A stretch of DNA of 64,000 bases, taken from contig NZ_SUPK01000001.1 in the NCBI RefSeq assembly GCF_005049045.1, forward strand, positions 682,001 through 746,000, written 5' to 3'. A program made the position numbers and the translations under genes. Origin of the DNA: Cohnella pontilimi. Its GTDB lineage: Bacteria; Bacillota; Bacilli; Paenibacillales; Paenibacillaceae. Of the stretch, positions 10,013-18,130 are shown one piece after another; the stretch's first letter is position 1; each line of letters starts with the position of its first letter. Under the pieces are notes generated by a model. It saw nothing but the letters and a program-made list of their open reading frames with translations, was not told the origin of the DNA and ran no database searches.

Positions 10013-10053
10013 GAAAGAACCTCCCGGTCCGCACTCGGCGGAAAAGGAGGTTC
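10013..10053 (-). terminator. terminator of the spoIIIA operon
   Basis: On the minus strand GAACCTCC (10046-10053) pairs with GGAGGTTC (10017-10024), followed by a short TTTCC stretch. It lies 17 bases after the spoIIIAH stop and before the accB promoter, separating the two transcription units. Confidence 0.65.
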
Positions 10054-10069
10054 CGGATGTCTGCAGGCG

Positions 10070-10816
10070 TTACGGCTTAATATATTCCACCGATAACCGG
10101 TCGGGCTTCACCAACAATTCTTTGACTGCCTGATCGATGACTTTCACCGCCTTCTTCTTATCGAAGCTGGCCGTTTGGACGAGGATTTTGAAATTCGTAT
10201 CCTCCTGTACGACAACCGCGTTCTCGAAGTCTTGCATCAGCTTCGTTTCTAAGTCCTCGATCCGCTGGTCGGTCTCTTCCAGCGCGTGCATTTTCTCAAC
10301 CGCCGTGGCGGCGTCTTCCGGGCTGTACCGCTTCGTGTCGGCGACGATCTTGTTCTGTTCTTCGTATGCACGGTCATAGTTCTCTTGGGCCTTGCGACGG
10401 AGATCGTCGAAATACCTTGCACCCGTCAAATTAGCCATTTGGCTCAGTACTTCCTCGTCGGACGGCGAAACCGTTCCATCGCCGGAAGCCTCGCTCGATT
10501 TGCCGTCCTTTTTGCCGTTGTCCGCTGCCGCCGTATCTTTGTTGCCGTTATCCGATGCCGCGGCGTCTTTCTGATCGTCAACTCCAGTCGCAGAGTCCGT
10601 CCCACTGTCTGCGTTCTGGTTTACTTCGCTGGTTTTTATCCCTTGATCGCCGCTGCCGTTCGCTTTAGCCGCATCGGTCTGATCGTTCGACTGCAGACTG
10701 CCGTTGTTGGCGTTTTGCGCGGGATTGACAGGTTCCGTAAAAAGGTAATACGCCGACAGAATGACCATAAGACTGAGCATGGAGACCAACCAAATCGTTT
10801 GACGCCGATTGTTCAC
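10070..10816 (-). CDS. spoIIIAH: stage III sporulation protein AH
   Basis: 248-residue SpoIIIAH. One N-terminal membrane helix (about 7-27) anchors it in the mother-cell membrane. A long low-complexity linker rich in Asn, Asp, Gly and Lys (about 30-125) is followed by the conserved EscJ/YscJ-like ring domain (LTGARYFDDLRRKAQENYDRA... to the C-terminus). With SpoIIQ of the forespore it forms the trans-envelope feeding channel. The start is GTG at 10814-10816, eight bases after GGAGG. Here the linker is longer than in the 218-residue B. subtilis protein. Confidence 0.93.
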   Translation of the reverse strand: MNNRRQTIWLVSMLSLMVILSAYYLFTEPVNPAQNANNGSLQSNDQTDAAKANGSGDQGIKTSEVNQNADSGTDSATGVDDQKDAAASDNGNKDTAAADNGKKDGKSSEASGDGTVSPSDEEVLSQMANLTGARYFDDLRRKAQENYDRAYEEQNKIVADTKRYSPEDAATAVEKMHALEETDQRIEDLETKLMQDFENAVVVQEDTNFKILVQTASFDKKKAVKVIDQAVKELLVKPDRLSVEYIKP

Positions 10817-10843
10817 GTTTCATTCCTCCCCAAGTTTTCGATT

Positions 10844-11500
10844 TCAACTTTTTCTCGGAACGACCGAGATCCGGTGCATCGGAACGTCCAGACCCCGGGA
10901 GACCGCTTCTTGAACGAGCCGGTGCACCGTCGCGTTCTCGGCGCCCTTGGCCACGATGATCACCCCGCGGACACGGGGCTTCAGCTTTTTCAAAACGAAC
11001 GGCGTTTGATTTCCGGATACTTCGAAGACCTGAACCTGGCCGTTCTGGGTAACCCGGGTAATATGGCGGGATGTGCCGTTTTTGTCCGATTCCGAGGTGA
11101 TTTCCTGGGTTCGCTGCTCATTTTCCTGAACGACCGTTTCTTCCGTCGAATCCACGGACACCATCACGTCCACCGTGCCGACCCCCACCATCGTTTCCAA
11201 AAGCTCTTTCAGCCGGCTTTCCAGCTGCGATTCGATGTCCGAGAACGGATCGCTTTTGTCGTTGCCGCCGAGGAACGTCTGCTTCTCCGGCGGCGCATCT
11301 TGATCGCCCGGCGGCGTTAGGTCGGGATTTTGCCGAGGGTCGACGGTTTTCATATTCAGGAGAGAAGCGGCGAGCAAAAGGGCGGCGCCGATGAGCCCAA
11401 GCAGGACGAGCCAGCGGAAAGCCTTGATCCTCCGCCCCCCGCCGGGTCCTCCCCCGATAAACGACTCGAGCTTCTCCAGCCAGTTGGCCACGGCGCTCAC
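10844..11500 (-). CDS. spoIIIAG: stage III sporulation protein AG
   Basis: 218-residue SpoIIIAG with one membrane helix (about 29-49) and a ring-building domain that forms the large 30-subunit ring of the feeding tube. The frame begins with GTG overlapping the spoIIIAF stop. A second in-frame GTG three codons later (11491) has AAGGGG at eight bases and may be the true start. The region with LKELLETMVGVGTVDVMVSV is the conserved core. Confidence 0.92.
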   Translation of the reverse strand: MSAVANWLEKLESFIGGGPGGGRRIKAFRWLVLLGLIGAALLLAASLLNMKTVDPRQNPDLTPPGDQDAPPEKQTFLGGNDKSDPFSDIESQLESRLKELLETMVGVGTVDVMVSVDSTEETVVQENEQRTQEITSESDKNGTSRHITRVTQNGQVQVFEVSGNQTPFVLKKLKPRVRGVIIVAKGAENATVHRLVQEAVSRGLDVPMHRISVVPRKS

Positions 11501-12213
11501 CCCTTTTGAAATCCACTCGGTTCTTCTTGCTTGACCACCACTTGATCCGCCGGTATCCCATACCTTGCCGCGATGAAGGCGGCGATTCTGAGCCGTGTCG
11601 GCGGATCCACCGATCGGTCTCCCCCCGCCTCTCCTTGGGTTGCGGCGGCGCTTCCGCCTACAGGCGGGACCTCAACCGTCACCGGAACCACGGACTCGAC
11701 CTTGGCTACAGGCTTGACGTTATCCCGGCCGCCGTCCGACTGGCCTTCCTCGTTCTGCGCCGGCTCGAGCGTCACCGTAACCCCGCGAACCGCCAGCCTG
11801 CCGTCAGGCTCGGTTTCAACGTTGACATCGACGCTGCTTACCGGGCGCTTCTCGCTTCGCTGAATATCCGCCTTCATCTCCTCGGCCAATCGGACAGCCA
11901 CCAAGCTTGCGGTATCCCCGTTGTGCCGTTCTTGAAGCCGGCGTCCTTCCTGCCGGATCCGGGAAAGCTGATCGCCTGCGGCAAAGGCCGGTTTGGAGAT
12001 CGTGCCCAATTCGGATGCCAGCTTGCCGCCGAAATCGCTTTGCATCCATTTCAGCAAAGGGGTGGCCACCGTCACCAGAACGAACAAACCTGCGACCAGC
12101 CGCACATAGCGCTGCATCGTCCGATTTGGCAGAAGCAAATCCACGAGCGAGGCGAGCAACACGACGGCGACGATTTGCTTCAGCCAGCCGGACAAGCCGT
12201 CTATCAAGCTCAT
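11497..12213 (-). CDS. spoIIIAF: stage III sporulation protein AF
   Basis: 238-residue SpoIIIAF with two N-terminal membrane helices (about 9-28 and 36-54, the latter LVAGLFVLVTVATPLLKWM) and a cytoplasmic or intermembrane ring-building domain. The ATG follows GGAGGAAATC. It is longer than the roughly 206-residue B. subtilis protein because of an Asn/Gly/Pro-rich insert around residues 160-200. It overlaps spoIIIAG by four bases. Confidence 0.9.
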   Translation of the reverse strand: MSLIDGLSGWLKQIVAVVLLASLVDLLLPNRTMQRYVRLVAGLFVLVTVATPLLKWMQSDFGGKLASELGTISKPAFAAGDQLSRIRQEGRRLQERHNGDTASLVAVRLAEEMKADIQRSEKRPVSSVDVNVETEPDGRLAVRGVTVTLEPAQNEEGQSDGGRDNVKPVAKVESVVPVTVEVPPVGGSAAATQGEAGGDRSVDPPTRLRIAAFIAARYGIPADQVVVKQEEPSGFQKG

Positions 12214-12237
12214 GATTTCCTCCTCCGCCCGCGCCTT

Positions 12238-13467
12238 TCACCGGATCATCAAGGCCGCGTTTCCCGCCACGAGAATGATCGTTACCGCGAGAAAAAACAT
12301 CATTCCTACCGCGGCCAAAGCGGCGAACACATAGATCAGCGTCTTGCCGATTGTCTGCAGGCACTGGACGATCGGCGAATCTCCGAGCGGTTGAAGCACC
12401 GCGCCGGAGACGTTATAGATCATCGCGAGGGTGATGACCTTCAAGGCCGGGAAAGCGCACATGAACAGCAGCATGATGACGCCGACCAGCCCGACCGCAT
12501 TTTTGACGAGCAGACTGGCTGAGAGCACCGTGTCCGCGGCGTCGGAAATCATATGACCGACAACCGGCACGAAATTGCCGGTGACGAACTTCGCGGTCTG
12601 CAGGCCGACTCCGTCCGTGATCGCCCCCGTGGCGCCTTCCACCGATATAACGCCCAGAAAAACCGTCAGGATAAGTCCCATGCCGCCTAACGCCACATTC
12701 CTCAGCAGGTTGGCCAGCTGGGTGACCTTGTAGCGGTCCGTAATCGAACTGACGAGATGTAAAATCGCGGAGAAAAAAAGCAGCGGAAAAACGAACAGAT
12801 GGATGAACGTACTCACCGCGTGAATCATGAACACGATAAGCGGGTGAAGCATCGCGACGGTCGAGAAGCTTCCCGTGCCGGCCAGCAGCGTGAGCAGCAG
12901 GGGGATCATGGCGAGCATGAACTGCACCATATTCCCGATCGCTTCCTCCGCATAGGAAGTGGCGTTGCGGAAGCTGTTCACCGCCAGGATGATCAGCACC
13001 ATGTAAGCGATCGCGTATGCCACTTTGCTTACCGCGTTCCTTTCGAAAGCCGTCTGCATCGTTTCCAGAATCATCGTGAAAATGGTGAGGAGGACGATGG
13101 TGACGAGCAGCTTGCCGCTGTAGAGCACCTCGTGCAGGAAAAACCGAAGAAGTCCGCCCAGCGCGGTCCAGAAGCTCCACTCTTTTCCCGAAGGGAACAT
13201 CAGCTCGCGGAGCTCCGGCAGTTTGCCCTCCGGGAAATAACCGCCGTACTGCCCCTTCAGATCGTTCCAATATTTATCGATCTCCCGCATCTGCACTTGC
13301 TCCGACTGCTTTCGGGCGAGCTCCTTCGTGACGCTGCCCGGTTCATCGGAAGATCCGGCTTCCGTCGTGCCAGGTGCCGAGACCGGAGCGGCAGCGTCAA
13401 CGTGCGCGGCGGCAAAGAACGGAAGAGCAAGCAGAAGGAGGAGGACAATGCTGCGAGCCCGGCGCAT
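12238..13467 (-). CDS. spoIIIAE: stage III sporulation protein AE
   Basis: 409-residue polytopic membrane protein of the SpoIIIA-SpoIIQ channel. It has a signal-like N-terminus (SIVLLLLLALPFFAAAHVDA), a soluble segment, and about eight membrane helices starting near residue 115. The conserved part includes GATGAITDGVGLQTAKFVTGNFVPVVG. In B. subtilis SpoIIIAE is among the essential, export-gate-like parts of the machine. The ATG follows GGGGGGAGATC. Confidence 0.95.
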   Translation of the reverse strand: MRRARSIVLLLLLALPFFAAAHVDAAAPVSAPGTTEAGSSDEPGSVTKELARKQSEQVQMREIDKYWNDLKGQYGGYFPEGKLPELRELMFPSGKEWSFWTALGGLLRFFLHEVLYSGKLLVTIVLLTIFTMILETMQTAFERNAVSKVAYAIAYMVLIILAVNSFRNATSYAEEAIGNMVQFMLAMIPLLLTLLAGTGSFSTVAMLHPLIVFMIHAVSTFIHLFVFPLLFFSAILHLVSSITDRYKVTQLANLLRNVALGGMGLILTVFLGVISVEGATGAITDGVGLQTAKFVTGNFVPVVGHMISDAADTVLSASLLVKNAVGLVGVIMLLFMCAFPALKVITLAMIYNVSGAVLQPLGDSPIVQCLQTIGKTLIYVFAALAAVGMMFFLAVTIILVAGNAALMIR

Positions 13468-13495
13468 GATCTCCCCCCTACCCGGCCTTCACCCT

Positions 13496-13885
13496 TCATG
13501 TCGGCAGCAAATTCAGCACGGTCTCCACAATGACTCCGATAATCGGAACCGCCATGACGAGAATGAGCATTTTCCCGGCGAATTCGATTTTGGACGCGAT
13601 GCTTTCCAAGCCGGCGTCGCGCACAATTTGCGCGCCGAATTCGGCGATATAGGCGATTCCGATAATTTTAAGCATCGTCTTCAGGTACACGGTCGGGATG
13701 CCGGAACGGGAGGCCAGCTCCTCCAGCACAGACACGACGTCGCCGATTTTTCCAATCAGCGCGAGGAAAATTCCGATGCCGGTAAACGCCGCGAGCAGAA
13801 AAGCGAAGATCGGCTTCTGTTCCCGGATAACGAGGATTAGCACGGTTGTAAGAAAAGCGATACCGACGATCTGAAGAATGTCCAC
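13496..13885 (-). CDS. spoIIIAD: stage III sporulation protein AD
   Basis: 129-residue membrane protein with four predicted helices (about 4-20, 26-46, 68-90 and 104-126), homologous to SpoIIIAC in part. The start is GTG at 13883-13885 after AGGTGAACAAC. It is a core membrane component of the sporulation feeding channel and sits between spoIIIAC and spoIIIAE as in all endospore formers. Confidence 0.94.
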   Translation of the reverse strand: MDILQIVGIAFLTTVLILVIREQKPIFAFLLAAFTGIGIFLALIGKIGDVVSVLEELASRSGIPTVYLKTMLKIIGIAYIAEFGAQIVRDAGLESIASKIEFAGKMLILVMAVPIIGVIVETVLNLLPT

Positions 13886-13895
13886 CGTTGTTCAC

Positions 13896-14099
13896 CTACT
13901 GGAACAGAAAAATCGTTTTGATTTCCCGAAACAAATCGTTGAGCAGCCGCACGACCATGAACAGGACGATCACGAAACCGATGACGGTGATCCAGTGCGC
14001 CATGTCCTCCTTGCCCATTTGCTTCAACACGGTATGGATCATGGCCACAATAATTCCGATACCGGCGATTTGGAAAATGGTGCTGACGTCGATGTTCAT
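13896..14099 (-). CDS. spoIIIAC: stage III sporulation protein AC
   Basis: 67-residue membrane protein with two helices (about 5-23 and 35-53), the standard size. The sequence IFQIAGIGIIVAMIHTVLKQMGKEDMAHW is typical for the family. It is ten bases upstream of spoIIIAD and 87 bases downstream of spoIIIAB, and that gap holds no further gene. Confidence 0.94.
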   Translation of the reverse strand: MNIDVSTIFQIAGIGIIVAMIHTVLKQMGKEDMAHWITVIGFVIVLFMVVRLLNDLFREIKTIFLFQ

Positions 14100-14186
14100 G
14101 GCTCACGACCCCCTATAGCCCCCAAAAGTGACGTTGGCATCCGCAGCTGATTCCGTTCCTTTTAAGGGAGCCCCTAACCCGCAGCT

Positions 14187-14705
14187 TCATAGCATAATGA
14201 TCACAACCAAGGCGGCGCCCAGCACTCCGAGGCTCCGGCTCATTTTCTCGTACCGGTGCTGCTCGTCCCTCGCGGAGACCTCCTCCGCCTGGAGCTGATG
14301 CATAGCCAGCCGGATATGCTTGATCTGATCCTCGCGGCCGCTGCCTCCCAGCGTTGCCCCCAGACGCAGCATCGCTTCCATTTCCGGCTTCTTCATGGAG
14401 GTTGCGCTCCAGCCGCTTCGCAGTGTACGGTCCCAGCACTCGCGAACCGTGGTTCCGTCCGCTCGGGACAATGTCTCGGAGATCTCCGCGAACAGCGCGG
14501 ACACCGGCGGCTGCACGATCGCCGCAAGGCGGCCGATCGCTTCCGGCAAAGGCGTCTGCCCGTACTGAATCTCGGTCTCCAGCCGCTGAAGCGCATGCGT
14601 CAGCTGCCGGATTTGCCGGGGCCGCGCAGCGAACCGGGCCGCCTGCAAGTAGCCGATCATCGTGCCTGCGAACAGCACCAGCAAAGCTCCCGCCAGCTTC
14701 ATCAT
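14187..14705 (-). CDS. spoIIIAB: stage III sporulation protein AB
   Basis: 172-residue SpoIIIAB, with an N-terminal membrane helix, a mostly helical GspF-like soluble domain (RQIRQLTHALQRLETEIQYGQTPL) and a C-terminal membrane helix. In the channel it is likened to the type II secretion protein GspF and works with the ATPase SpoIIIAA. The ATG overlaps the spoIIIAA stop by four bases. Confidence 0.93.
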   Translation of the reverse strand: MMKLAGALLVLFAGTMIGYLQAARFAARPRQIRQLTHALQRLETEIQYGQTPLPEAIGRLAAIVQPPVSALFAEISETLSRADGTTVRECWDRTLRSGWSATSMKKPEMEAMLRLGATLGGSGREDQIKHIRLAMHQLQAEEVSARDEQHRYEKMSRSLGVLGAALVVIIML

Positions 14706-15727
14706 GGCCCTTGCGCCTCCAACTGCGCCGCCGGCGAACGAATCGCGGGCATCGAACGCGCTTTTACTTCCCGCACCGCGTCTTCCGCCGCCACGATGCG
14801 ATAGCGCACCTGCCCGCCGGAGCGCGAGACAATCACGTAAGCGCCGAATACGCAGTCTTCCGCCAAGCGGGCGAGAACCGGTCTCGCGAATACATCCGCG
14901 AGACTCGTGGCATGCGCGGTCGCCAGCACCCGAACGCCGGCGTGCAGCGCCTCGTTCAGCGCATCCGCGTCCTCGGGCCGTCCAATCTCGTCCACCGCCA
15001 CCACCTCAGGAGACAGCGAGCGCACCATCATCATGATGCCTTCCGCCTTCGGACAGGCATCGAGCACATCGCAGCGCGGTCCGAGATCGAACGTCGGTAC
15101 GCCGGCTTCGCATGCCGCGATTTCCGAACGTTCATCGACGACGCCGACTTTGCGGCCGCCCCATCGGATTGCCGCCGGGTGATTCCAGTCGCCCGAGCTG
15201 ATGCTCCGCACGAGATCCCGGAGCAGCGTCGTTTTCCCTTGCTGGGGCGGCGAAACGATCAATGTGTGCTTCACGGTTCCCGCTTTCAAATCGAGAATGC
15301 CCGGCAAAACCGCCGCGGCGCAGCCCGAACGGGCACGGGCGATCCTGACGTTAAACCCGGCGATGTCTTTCAGGTGAGCCACCGCTCCGCGCTCAAGCAC
15401 CGCCCGGCCGGCCAATCCGATCCGGTGGCCGCCCGCGACGGTGACGTAACCTCTTCTCAACTCTTCTTCCACGGCGTATAAGGAATGGTTGGTCACCCGT
15501 TCCAGCAAAGCCCGGCATTCCTCCCTTCCGGGCATGTAAGCTTTCCGGTAATCGGCGGTCAACGCTCCGTCTTGATCCACAAAGCCGTGCCGGCCGGCGT
15601 ATCCGATTTCGAGCGGCCGATTTTCCCGGATGCGGATTTCTTCCAGCGTGTCCGCGGCATGAGAGGGAAGCCGCTCCAAAATACCTCGCAGAGGCTGTAC
15701 GAACAAATCCGGCAAAGCTGGCGACAA
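14702..15727 (-). CDS. spoIIIAA: stage III sporulation protein AA (ATPase)
   Basis: 341-residue secretion-type ATPase thought to energise the SpoIIIA feeding tube. A Walker A motif is seen as SPPQQGKTTLLRDL (around residue 155) and a Walker B as VVAVDEIGRPEDA (around residue 240). The N-terminal domain carries RENRPLEIGY and ALLERVTNHSLYAVEEELRRGY. The start is TTG at 15725-15727 behind AAAGGGGGG. It is the first gene of the spoIIIA operon. I could not pick out a convincing sigma-E promoter. Confidence 0.95.
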   Translation of the reverse strand: MSPALPDLFVQPLRGILERLPSHAADTLEEIRIRENRPLEIGYAGRHGFVDQDGALTADYRKAYMPGREECRALLERVTNHSLYAVEEELRRGYVTVAGGHRIGLAGRAVLERGAVAHLKDIAGFNVRIARARSGCAAAVLPGILDLKAGTVKHTLIVSPPQQGKTTLLRDLVRSISSGDWNHPAAIRWGGRKVGVVDERSEIAACEAGVPTFDLGPRCDVLDACPKAEGIMMMVRSLSPEVVAVDEIGRPEDADALNEALHAGVRVLATAHATSLADVFARPVLARLAEDCVFGAYVIVSRSGGQVRYRIVAAEDAVREVKARSMPAIRSPAAQLEAQGP

Positions 15728-15826
15728 CAGGCAATCCCCCCTTTCTCGCAGAAGTTGTCCTTTGCTTTTTCATATGTATGCTTGGACGCTCCGTTTATGC
15801 CTTCGCGGCCTGTCATGACGGTTCTA

Positions 15827-16090
15827 TCATTTTCGAAGAATCCCGATTAAGAGACAGCCGACCCCGACCGTGATCCATAGAAACTTCACCGGTGAAAGTT
15901 TGTCCGAAATACCGACAAGCCCGATTGCCGTCGTCGAAATCAGGATCATCGGTCCGACCAATGCCAGCATGGAGTTCACGACCAGCGCCTTCTGCACATC
16001 GTTGAAACGTATCATCACCAGCGCGGCGGTAATTTCCAGACTCCCCGACAACAAGCGGAGCAGCGCCATGCTCATCGCGGCTTTATCCAT
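15827..16090 (-). CDS. yqhV: YqhV family small membrane protein (DUF2619)
   Basis: 87-residue protein with three hydrophobic helices (about 7-27, 36-58 and 66-84). It matches the YqhV family, found just upstream of spoIIIAA across Bacilli and of unknown function. The ATG follows GGAGGGGACGGA. Its position 99 bases ahead of spoIIIAA suggests co-transcription in the mother cell (inference). Confidence 0.85.
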   Translation of the reverse strand: MDKAAMSMALLRLLSGSLEITAALVMIRFNDVQKALVVNSMLALVGPMILISTTAIGLVGISDKLSPVKFLWITVGVGCLLIGILRK

Positions 16091-16266
16091 TCCGTCCCCT
16101 CCTTTGCGTCGCGGTTAAAACGGCGGTTTCTACCAATCCTATGCGAACAATGCGGACAACTTGTCAGTTTCAGGAAAGCATCGTCTGCGGAGGGGAACCC
16201 CGGGTTAGGCAAGTGCATATATTGCTGTTGATATTCAACCTTGCAGACAAACGAGGAGAGTAGATC

Positions 16267-17088
16267 ATGGAGTTGACCGTAAACCTGAAATGGCCGGCAG
16301 CGTTGACGGATCCGAGCGGAAGACGGTTCGGCAAACCTCGGAGCGAGGGCATCACGATGGTCATCGACAAAGGGCTCGGGCCGCACGCGTTCGAGGATTT
16401 GATGGCCACGGCGAGTGACTATATCGACATTCTGAAATTCGGTTTCGGGACGTCGCCCCTGTATCCGGCGGCGGTCATTCGCGACAAGATCGAGCTTGCC
16501 AAACGGAAACACATCACCGTCATCCCCGGCGGTACGTTATTGGAGACGGCGGTGGCGAAAGATATGGTGCCCGCATTTTTCCGTCACATCTTGGCTCTCG
16601 GGTTCGACGGGGTCGAAGTTTCCGACGGCACGATCGAGCTGCCCAGAAGCCGCCGGAGCGAATTGATCCGGCAGGCGTCGGAGCTCGGGCTGAAGGTGTT
16701 TACTGAGTATGGCAAAAAAATATTCGGTTCTCGGATCGACGTGCTGGATTTTGCGCAAACGGCGCAGGAAGATTTTGCGGCAGGCGCGAATCTGGTGACG
16801 GTGGAGGCCCGGGAGTCCGGGGTCGGCGTCGGTTTGTTCGACGAGCGAGGAGCTTGCCGGGAGCAGGATTTGACCGAAATGCTGAAGGTAATCCCGAACC
16901 GCGGACGCGTATTGTGGGAGGCGCCTCTCAAAGAGCAGCAAGTGGCGCTTATCAAATCCGTCGGCCCCGAGGTGAACCTGGGGAACATTCCGGTGCAGGA
17001 CGTGCTCGCGCTGGAAACGATGCGCAGGGGACTGCGCTCGGACACGTTCGAGTTGAACAGCAGGTCTCTCTCCGATTATGTCATCTGA
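16267..17088 (+). CDS. yitD: phosphosulfolactate synthase
   Basis: 273-residue (beta/alpha)8 enzyme of the ComA/YitD family, which adds sulfite to phosphoenolpyruvate to make (2R)-phospho-3-sulfolactate. Recognisable blocks are PRSEGITMVIDKGLGP near the N-terminus, DILKFGFGTS, TVIPGGTLLE, GFDGVEVSDGTIELPRSRR and GANLVTVEARESG. The ATG lies behind GAGGAGAG. The family serves coenzyme M synthesis in methanogens and 3-sulfolactate production in Bacillus spores. It is transcribed away from yqhV-spoIIIAA and has its own terminator, so it is a single-gene unit. Confidence 0.9.
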   Translation: MELTVNLKWPAALTDPSGRRFGKPRSEGITMVIDKGLGPHAFEDLMATASDYIDILKFGFGTSPLYPAAVIRDKIELAKRKHITVIPGGTLLETAVAKDMVPAFFRHILALGFDGVEVSDGTIELPRSRRSELIRQASELGLKVFTEYGKKIFGSRIDVLDFAQTAQEDFAAGANLVTVEARESGVGVGLFDERGACREQDLTEMLKVIPNRGRVLWEAPLKEQQVALIKSVGPEVNLGNIPVQDVLALETMRRGLRSDTFELNSRSLSDYVI

Positions 17089-17106
17089 CTTTCCGCAATC
17101 ATGCAC

Positions 17107-17140
17107 AAAGCCCCGCAGAGCTTCTGCGGGGCCTTTCGTT
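17107..17140 (+). terminator. terminator of the phosphosulfolactate synthase gene
   Basis: GCCCCGCAGA (17110-17119) pairs with TCTGCGGGGC (17123-17132) around a three-base loop and is followed by CTTTCGTTCT. It begins about 20 bases after the stop codon. Confidence 0.8.
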
Positions 17141-17228
17141 CTAAATGCGGGGCTTGTTCCATATCGTGTATCAAAGGCCGGCGTCACGCCTCCGGCCTCA
17201 TTATGCATTCGGGAGCGTGCCTGTCACA

Positions 17229-17687
17229 ATGAACGGAGAACTGGTGCTCGTCGCGCTCATCGTCATCGGTTTAATCGGGCGCTCACCCATTATTACGACG
17301 GCCGCATGCCTGCTCCTGATCGTGAAATTGGCGCAGTTTCAACGCTACTTGCCGATGATCGAACGGAGAGGCTTGGAATTCGGCCTGTTGTTTCTGACGC
17401 TGGCCGTTCTCGTGCCTTTCGCGTCCGGCCGAATTCAGGTCAAGGACGTGCTCAACGCGTTCACCAGCCCGACAGGCTGGATCGCCTTGTTCGGCGGTGC
17501 CATTGCCACGTACCTGAACGCCAAAGGATTGGCGCTGTTGAAAGTGGATCCGCAGCTCGTGATCGGCCTGGTGATCGGATCGATCACCGGCATCGTGCTG
17601 TTCCGCGGCATTCCGGTCGGACCGCTCATGGCCGCCGGTTTGACGGCGGTTATATTGAAAATCGCGCAGCTGCTGCTGGGCAAATAA
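17229..17687 (+). CDS. DUF441 family membrane protein
   Basis: 152-residue hydrophobic protein with four to five membrane helices, of the DUF441 (YeaL/YtwI-like) family. The start [20 protein letters not shown] and the ending [19 protein letters not shown] fit family members. The ATG at 17229 is favoured by similarity, although GGGAG lies 13 bases away and a GTG at 17217 is possible. No function is known for the family. Confidence 0.85.
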   Translation: MNGELVLVALIVIGLIGRSPIITTAACLLLIVKLAQFQRYLPMIERRGLEFGLLFLTLAVLVPFASGRIQVKDVLNAFTSPTGWIALFGGAIATYLNAKGLALLKVDPQLVIGLVIGSITGIVLFRGIPVGPLMAAGLTAVILKIAQLLLGK

Positions 17688-17698
17688 CCTGTGACTCG

Positions 17699-17887
17699 TC
17701 AGCTTTTGTCGGAATGCCCGATTTTTTTCAAGCGGTCGTTATTGAACAAAATAACGCCGATACAAACCGCGATTAGCCCGATTACACCGAGAATGACGAC
17801 TAGCTGGATCATTTTGCCGAGCAGCCAAATGCCCACTGCGGCCGCCAGAAACAGCAAACCGATAATAGCTAATGAAGAATGTTTCAT
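17699..17887 (-). CDS. small two-helix membrane protein, unknown
   Basis: 62 residues with two hydrophobic segments (about 6-24 and 28-48) and a short charged tail. A good ribosome-binding site (GGGGAGGG, six bases before the ATG) supports it as real. I do not recognise the family. It converges with the DUF441 gene and lies downstream of no obvious operon partner. Confidence 0.6.
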   Translation of the reverse strand: MKHSSLAIIGLLFLAAAVGIWLLGKMIQLVVILGVIGLIAVCIGVILFNNDRLKKIGHSDKS

Positions 17888-18059
17888 ATGAATCCCTCCC
17901 CGTAATTCGCTACACTATGGATAGGAATTAATACCCTAAAGTCCCCAAAATGACGAAGCCTACTCATCGGTTTGGGTTGAATACACGCAGCCGACAGCCG
18001 TTTCGTAACTCTGTAATGTAACTTTCTTGCCTTACATGCAGCCGAGAACCGATCTACGG

Positions 18060-18109
18060 AAAAAACCTCCGCCCCCCCTGCAATTTGACGGGAGATTCGG
18101 AGGTTTTTT
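18060..18109 (-). terminator. terminator of lysC
   Basis: AAAAAACCTCCG (18060-18071) pairs with CGGAGGTTTTTT (18098-18109). The flanking A- and T-runs make it active in either direction. It starts 21 bases beyond the lysC stop codon. Confidence 0.85.
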
Positions 18110-18130
18110 GATACATCACGTTTTGCCGGA

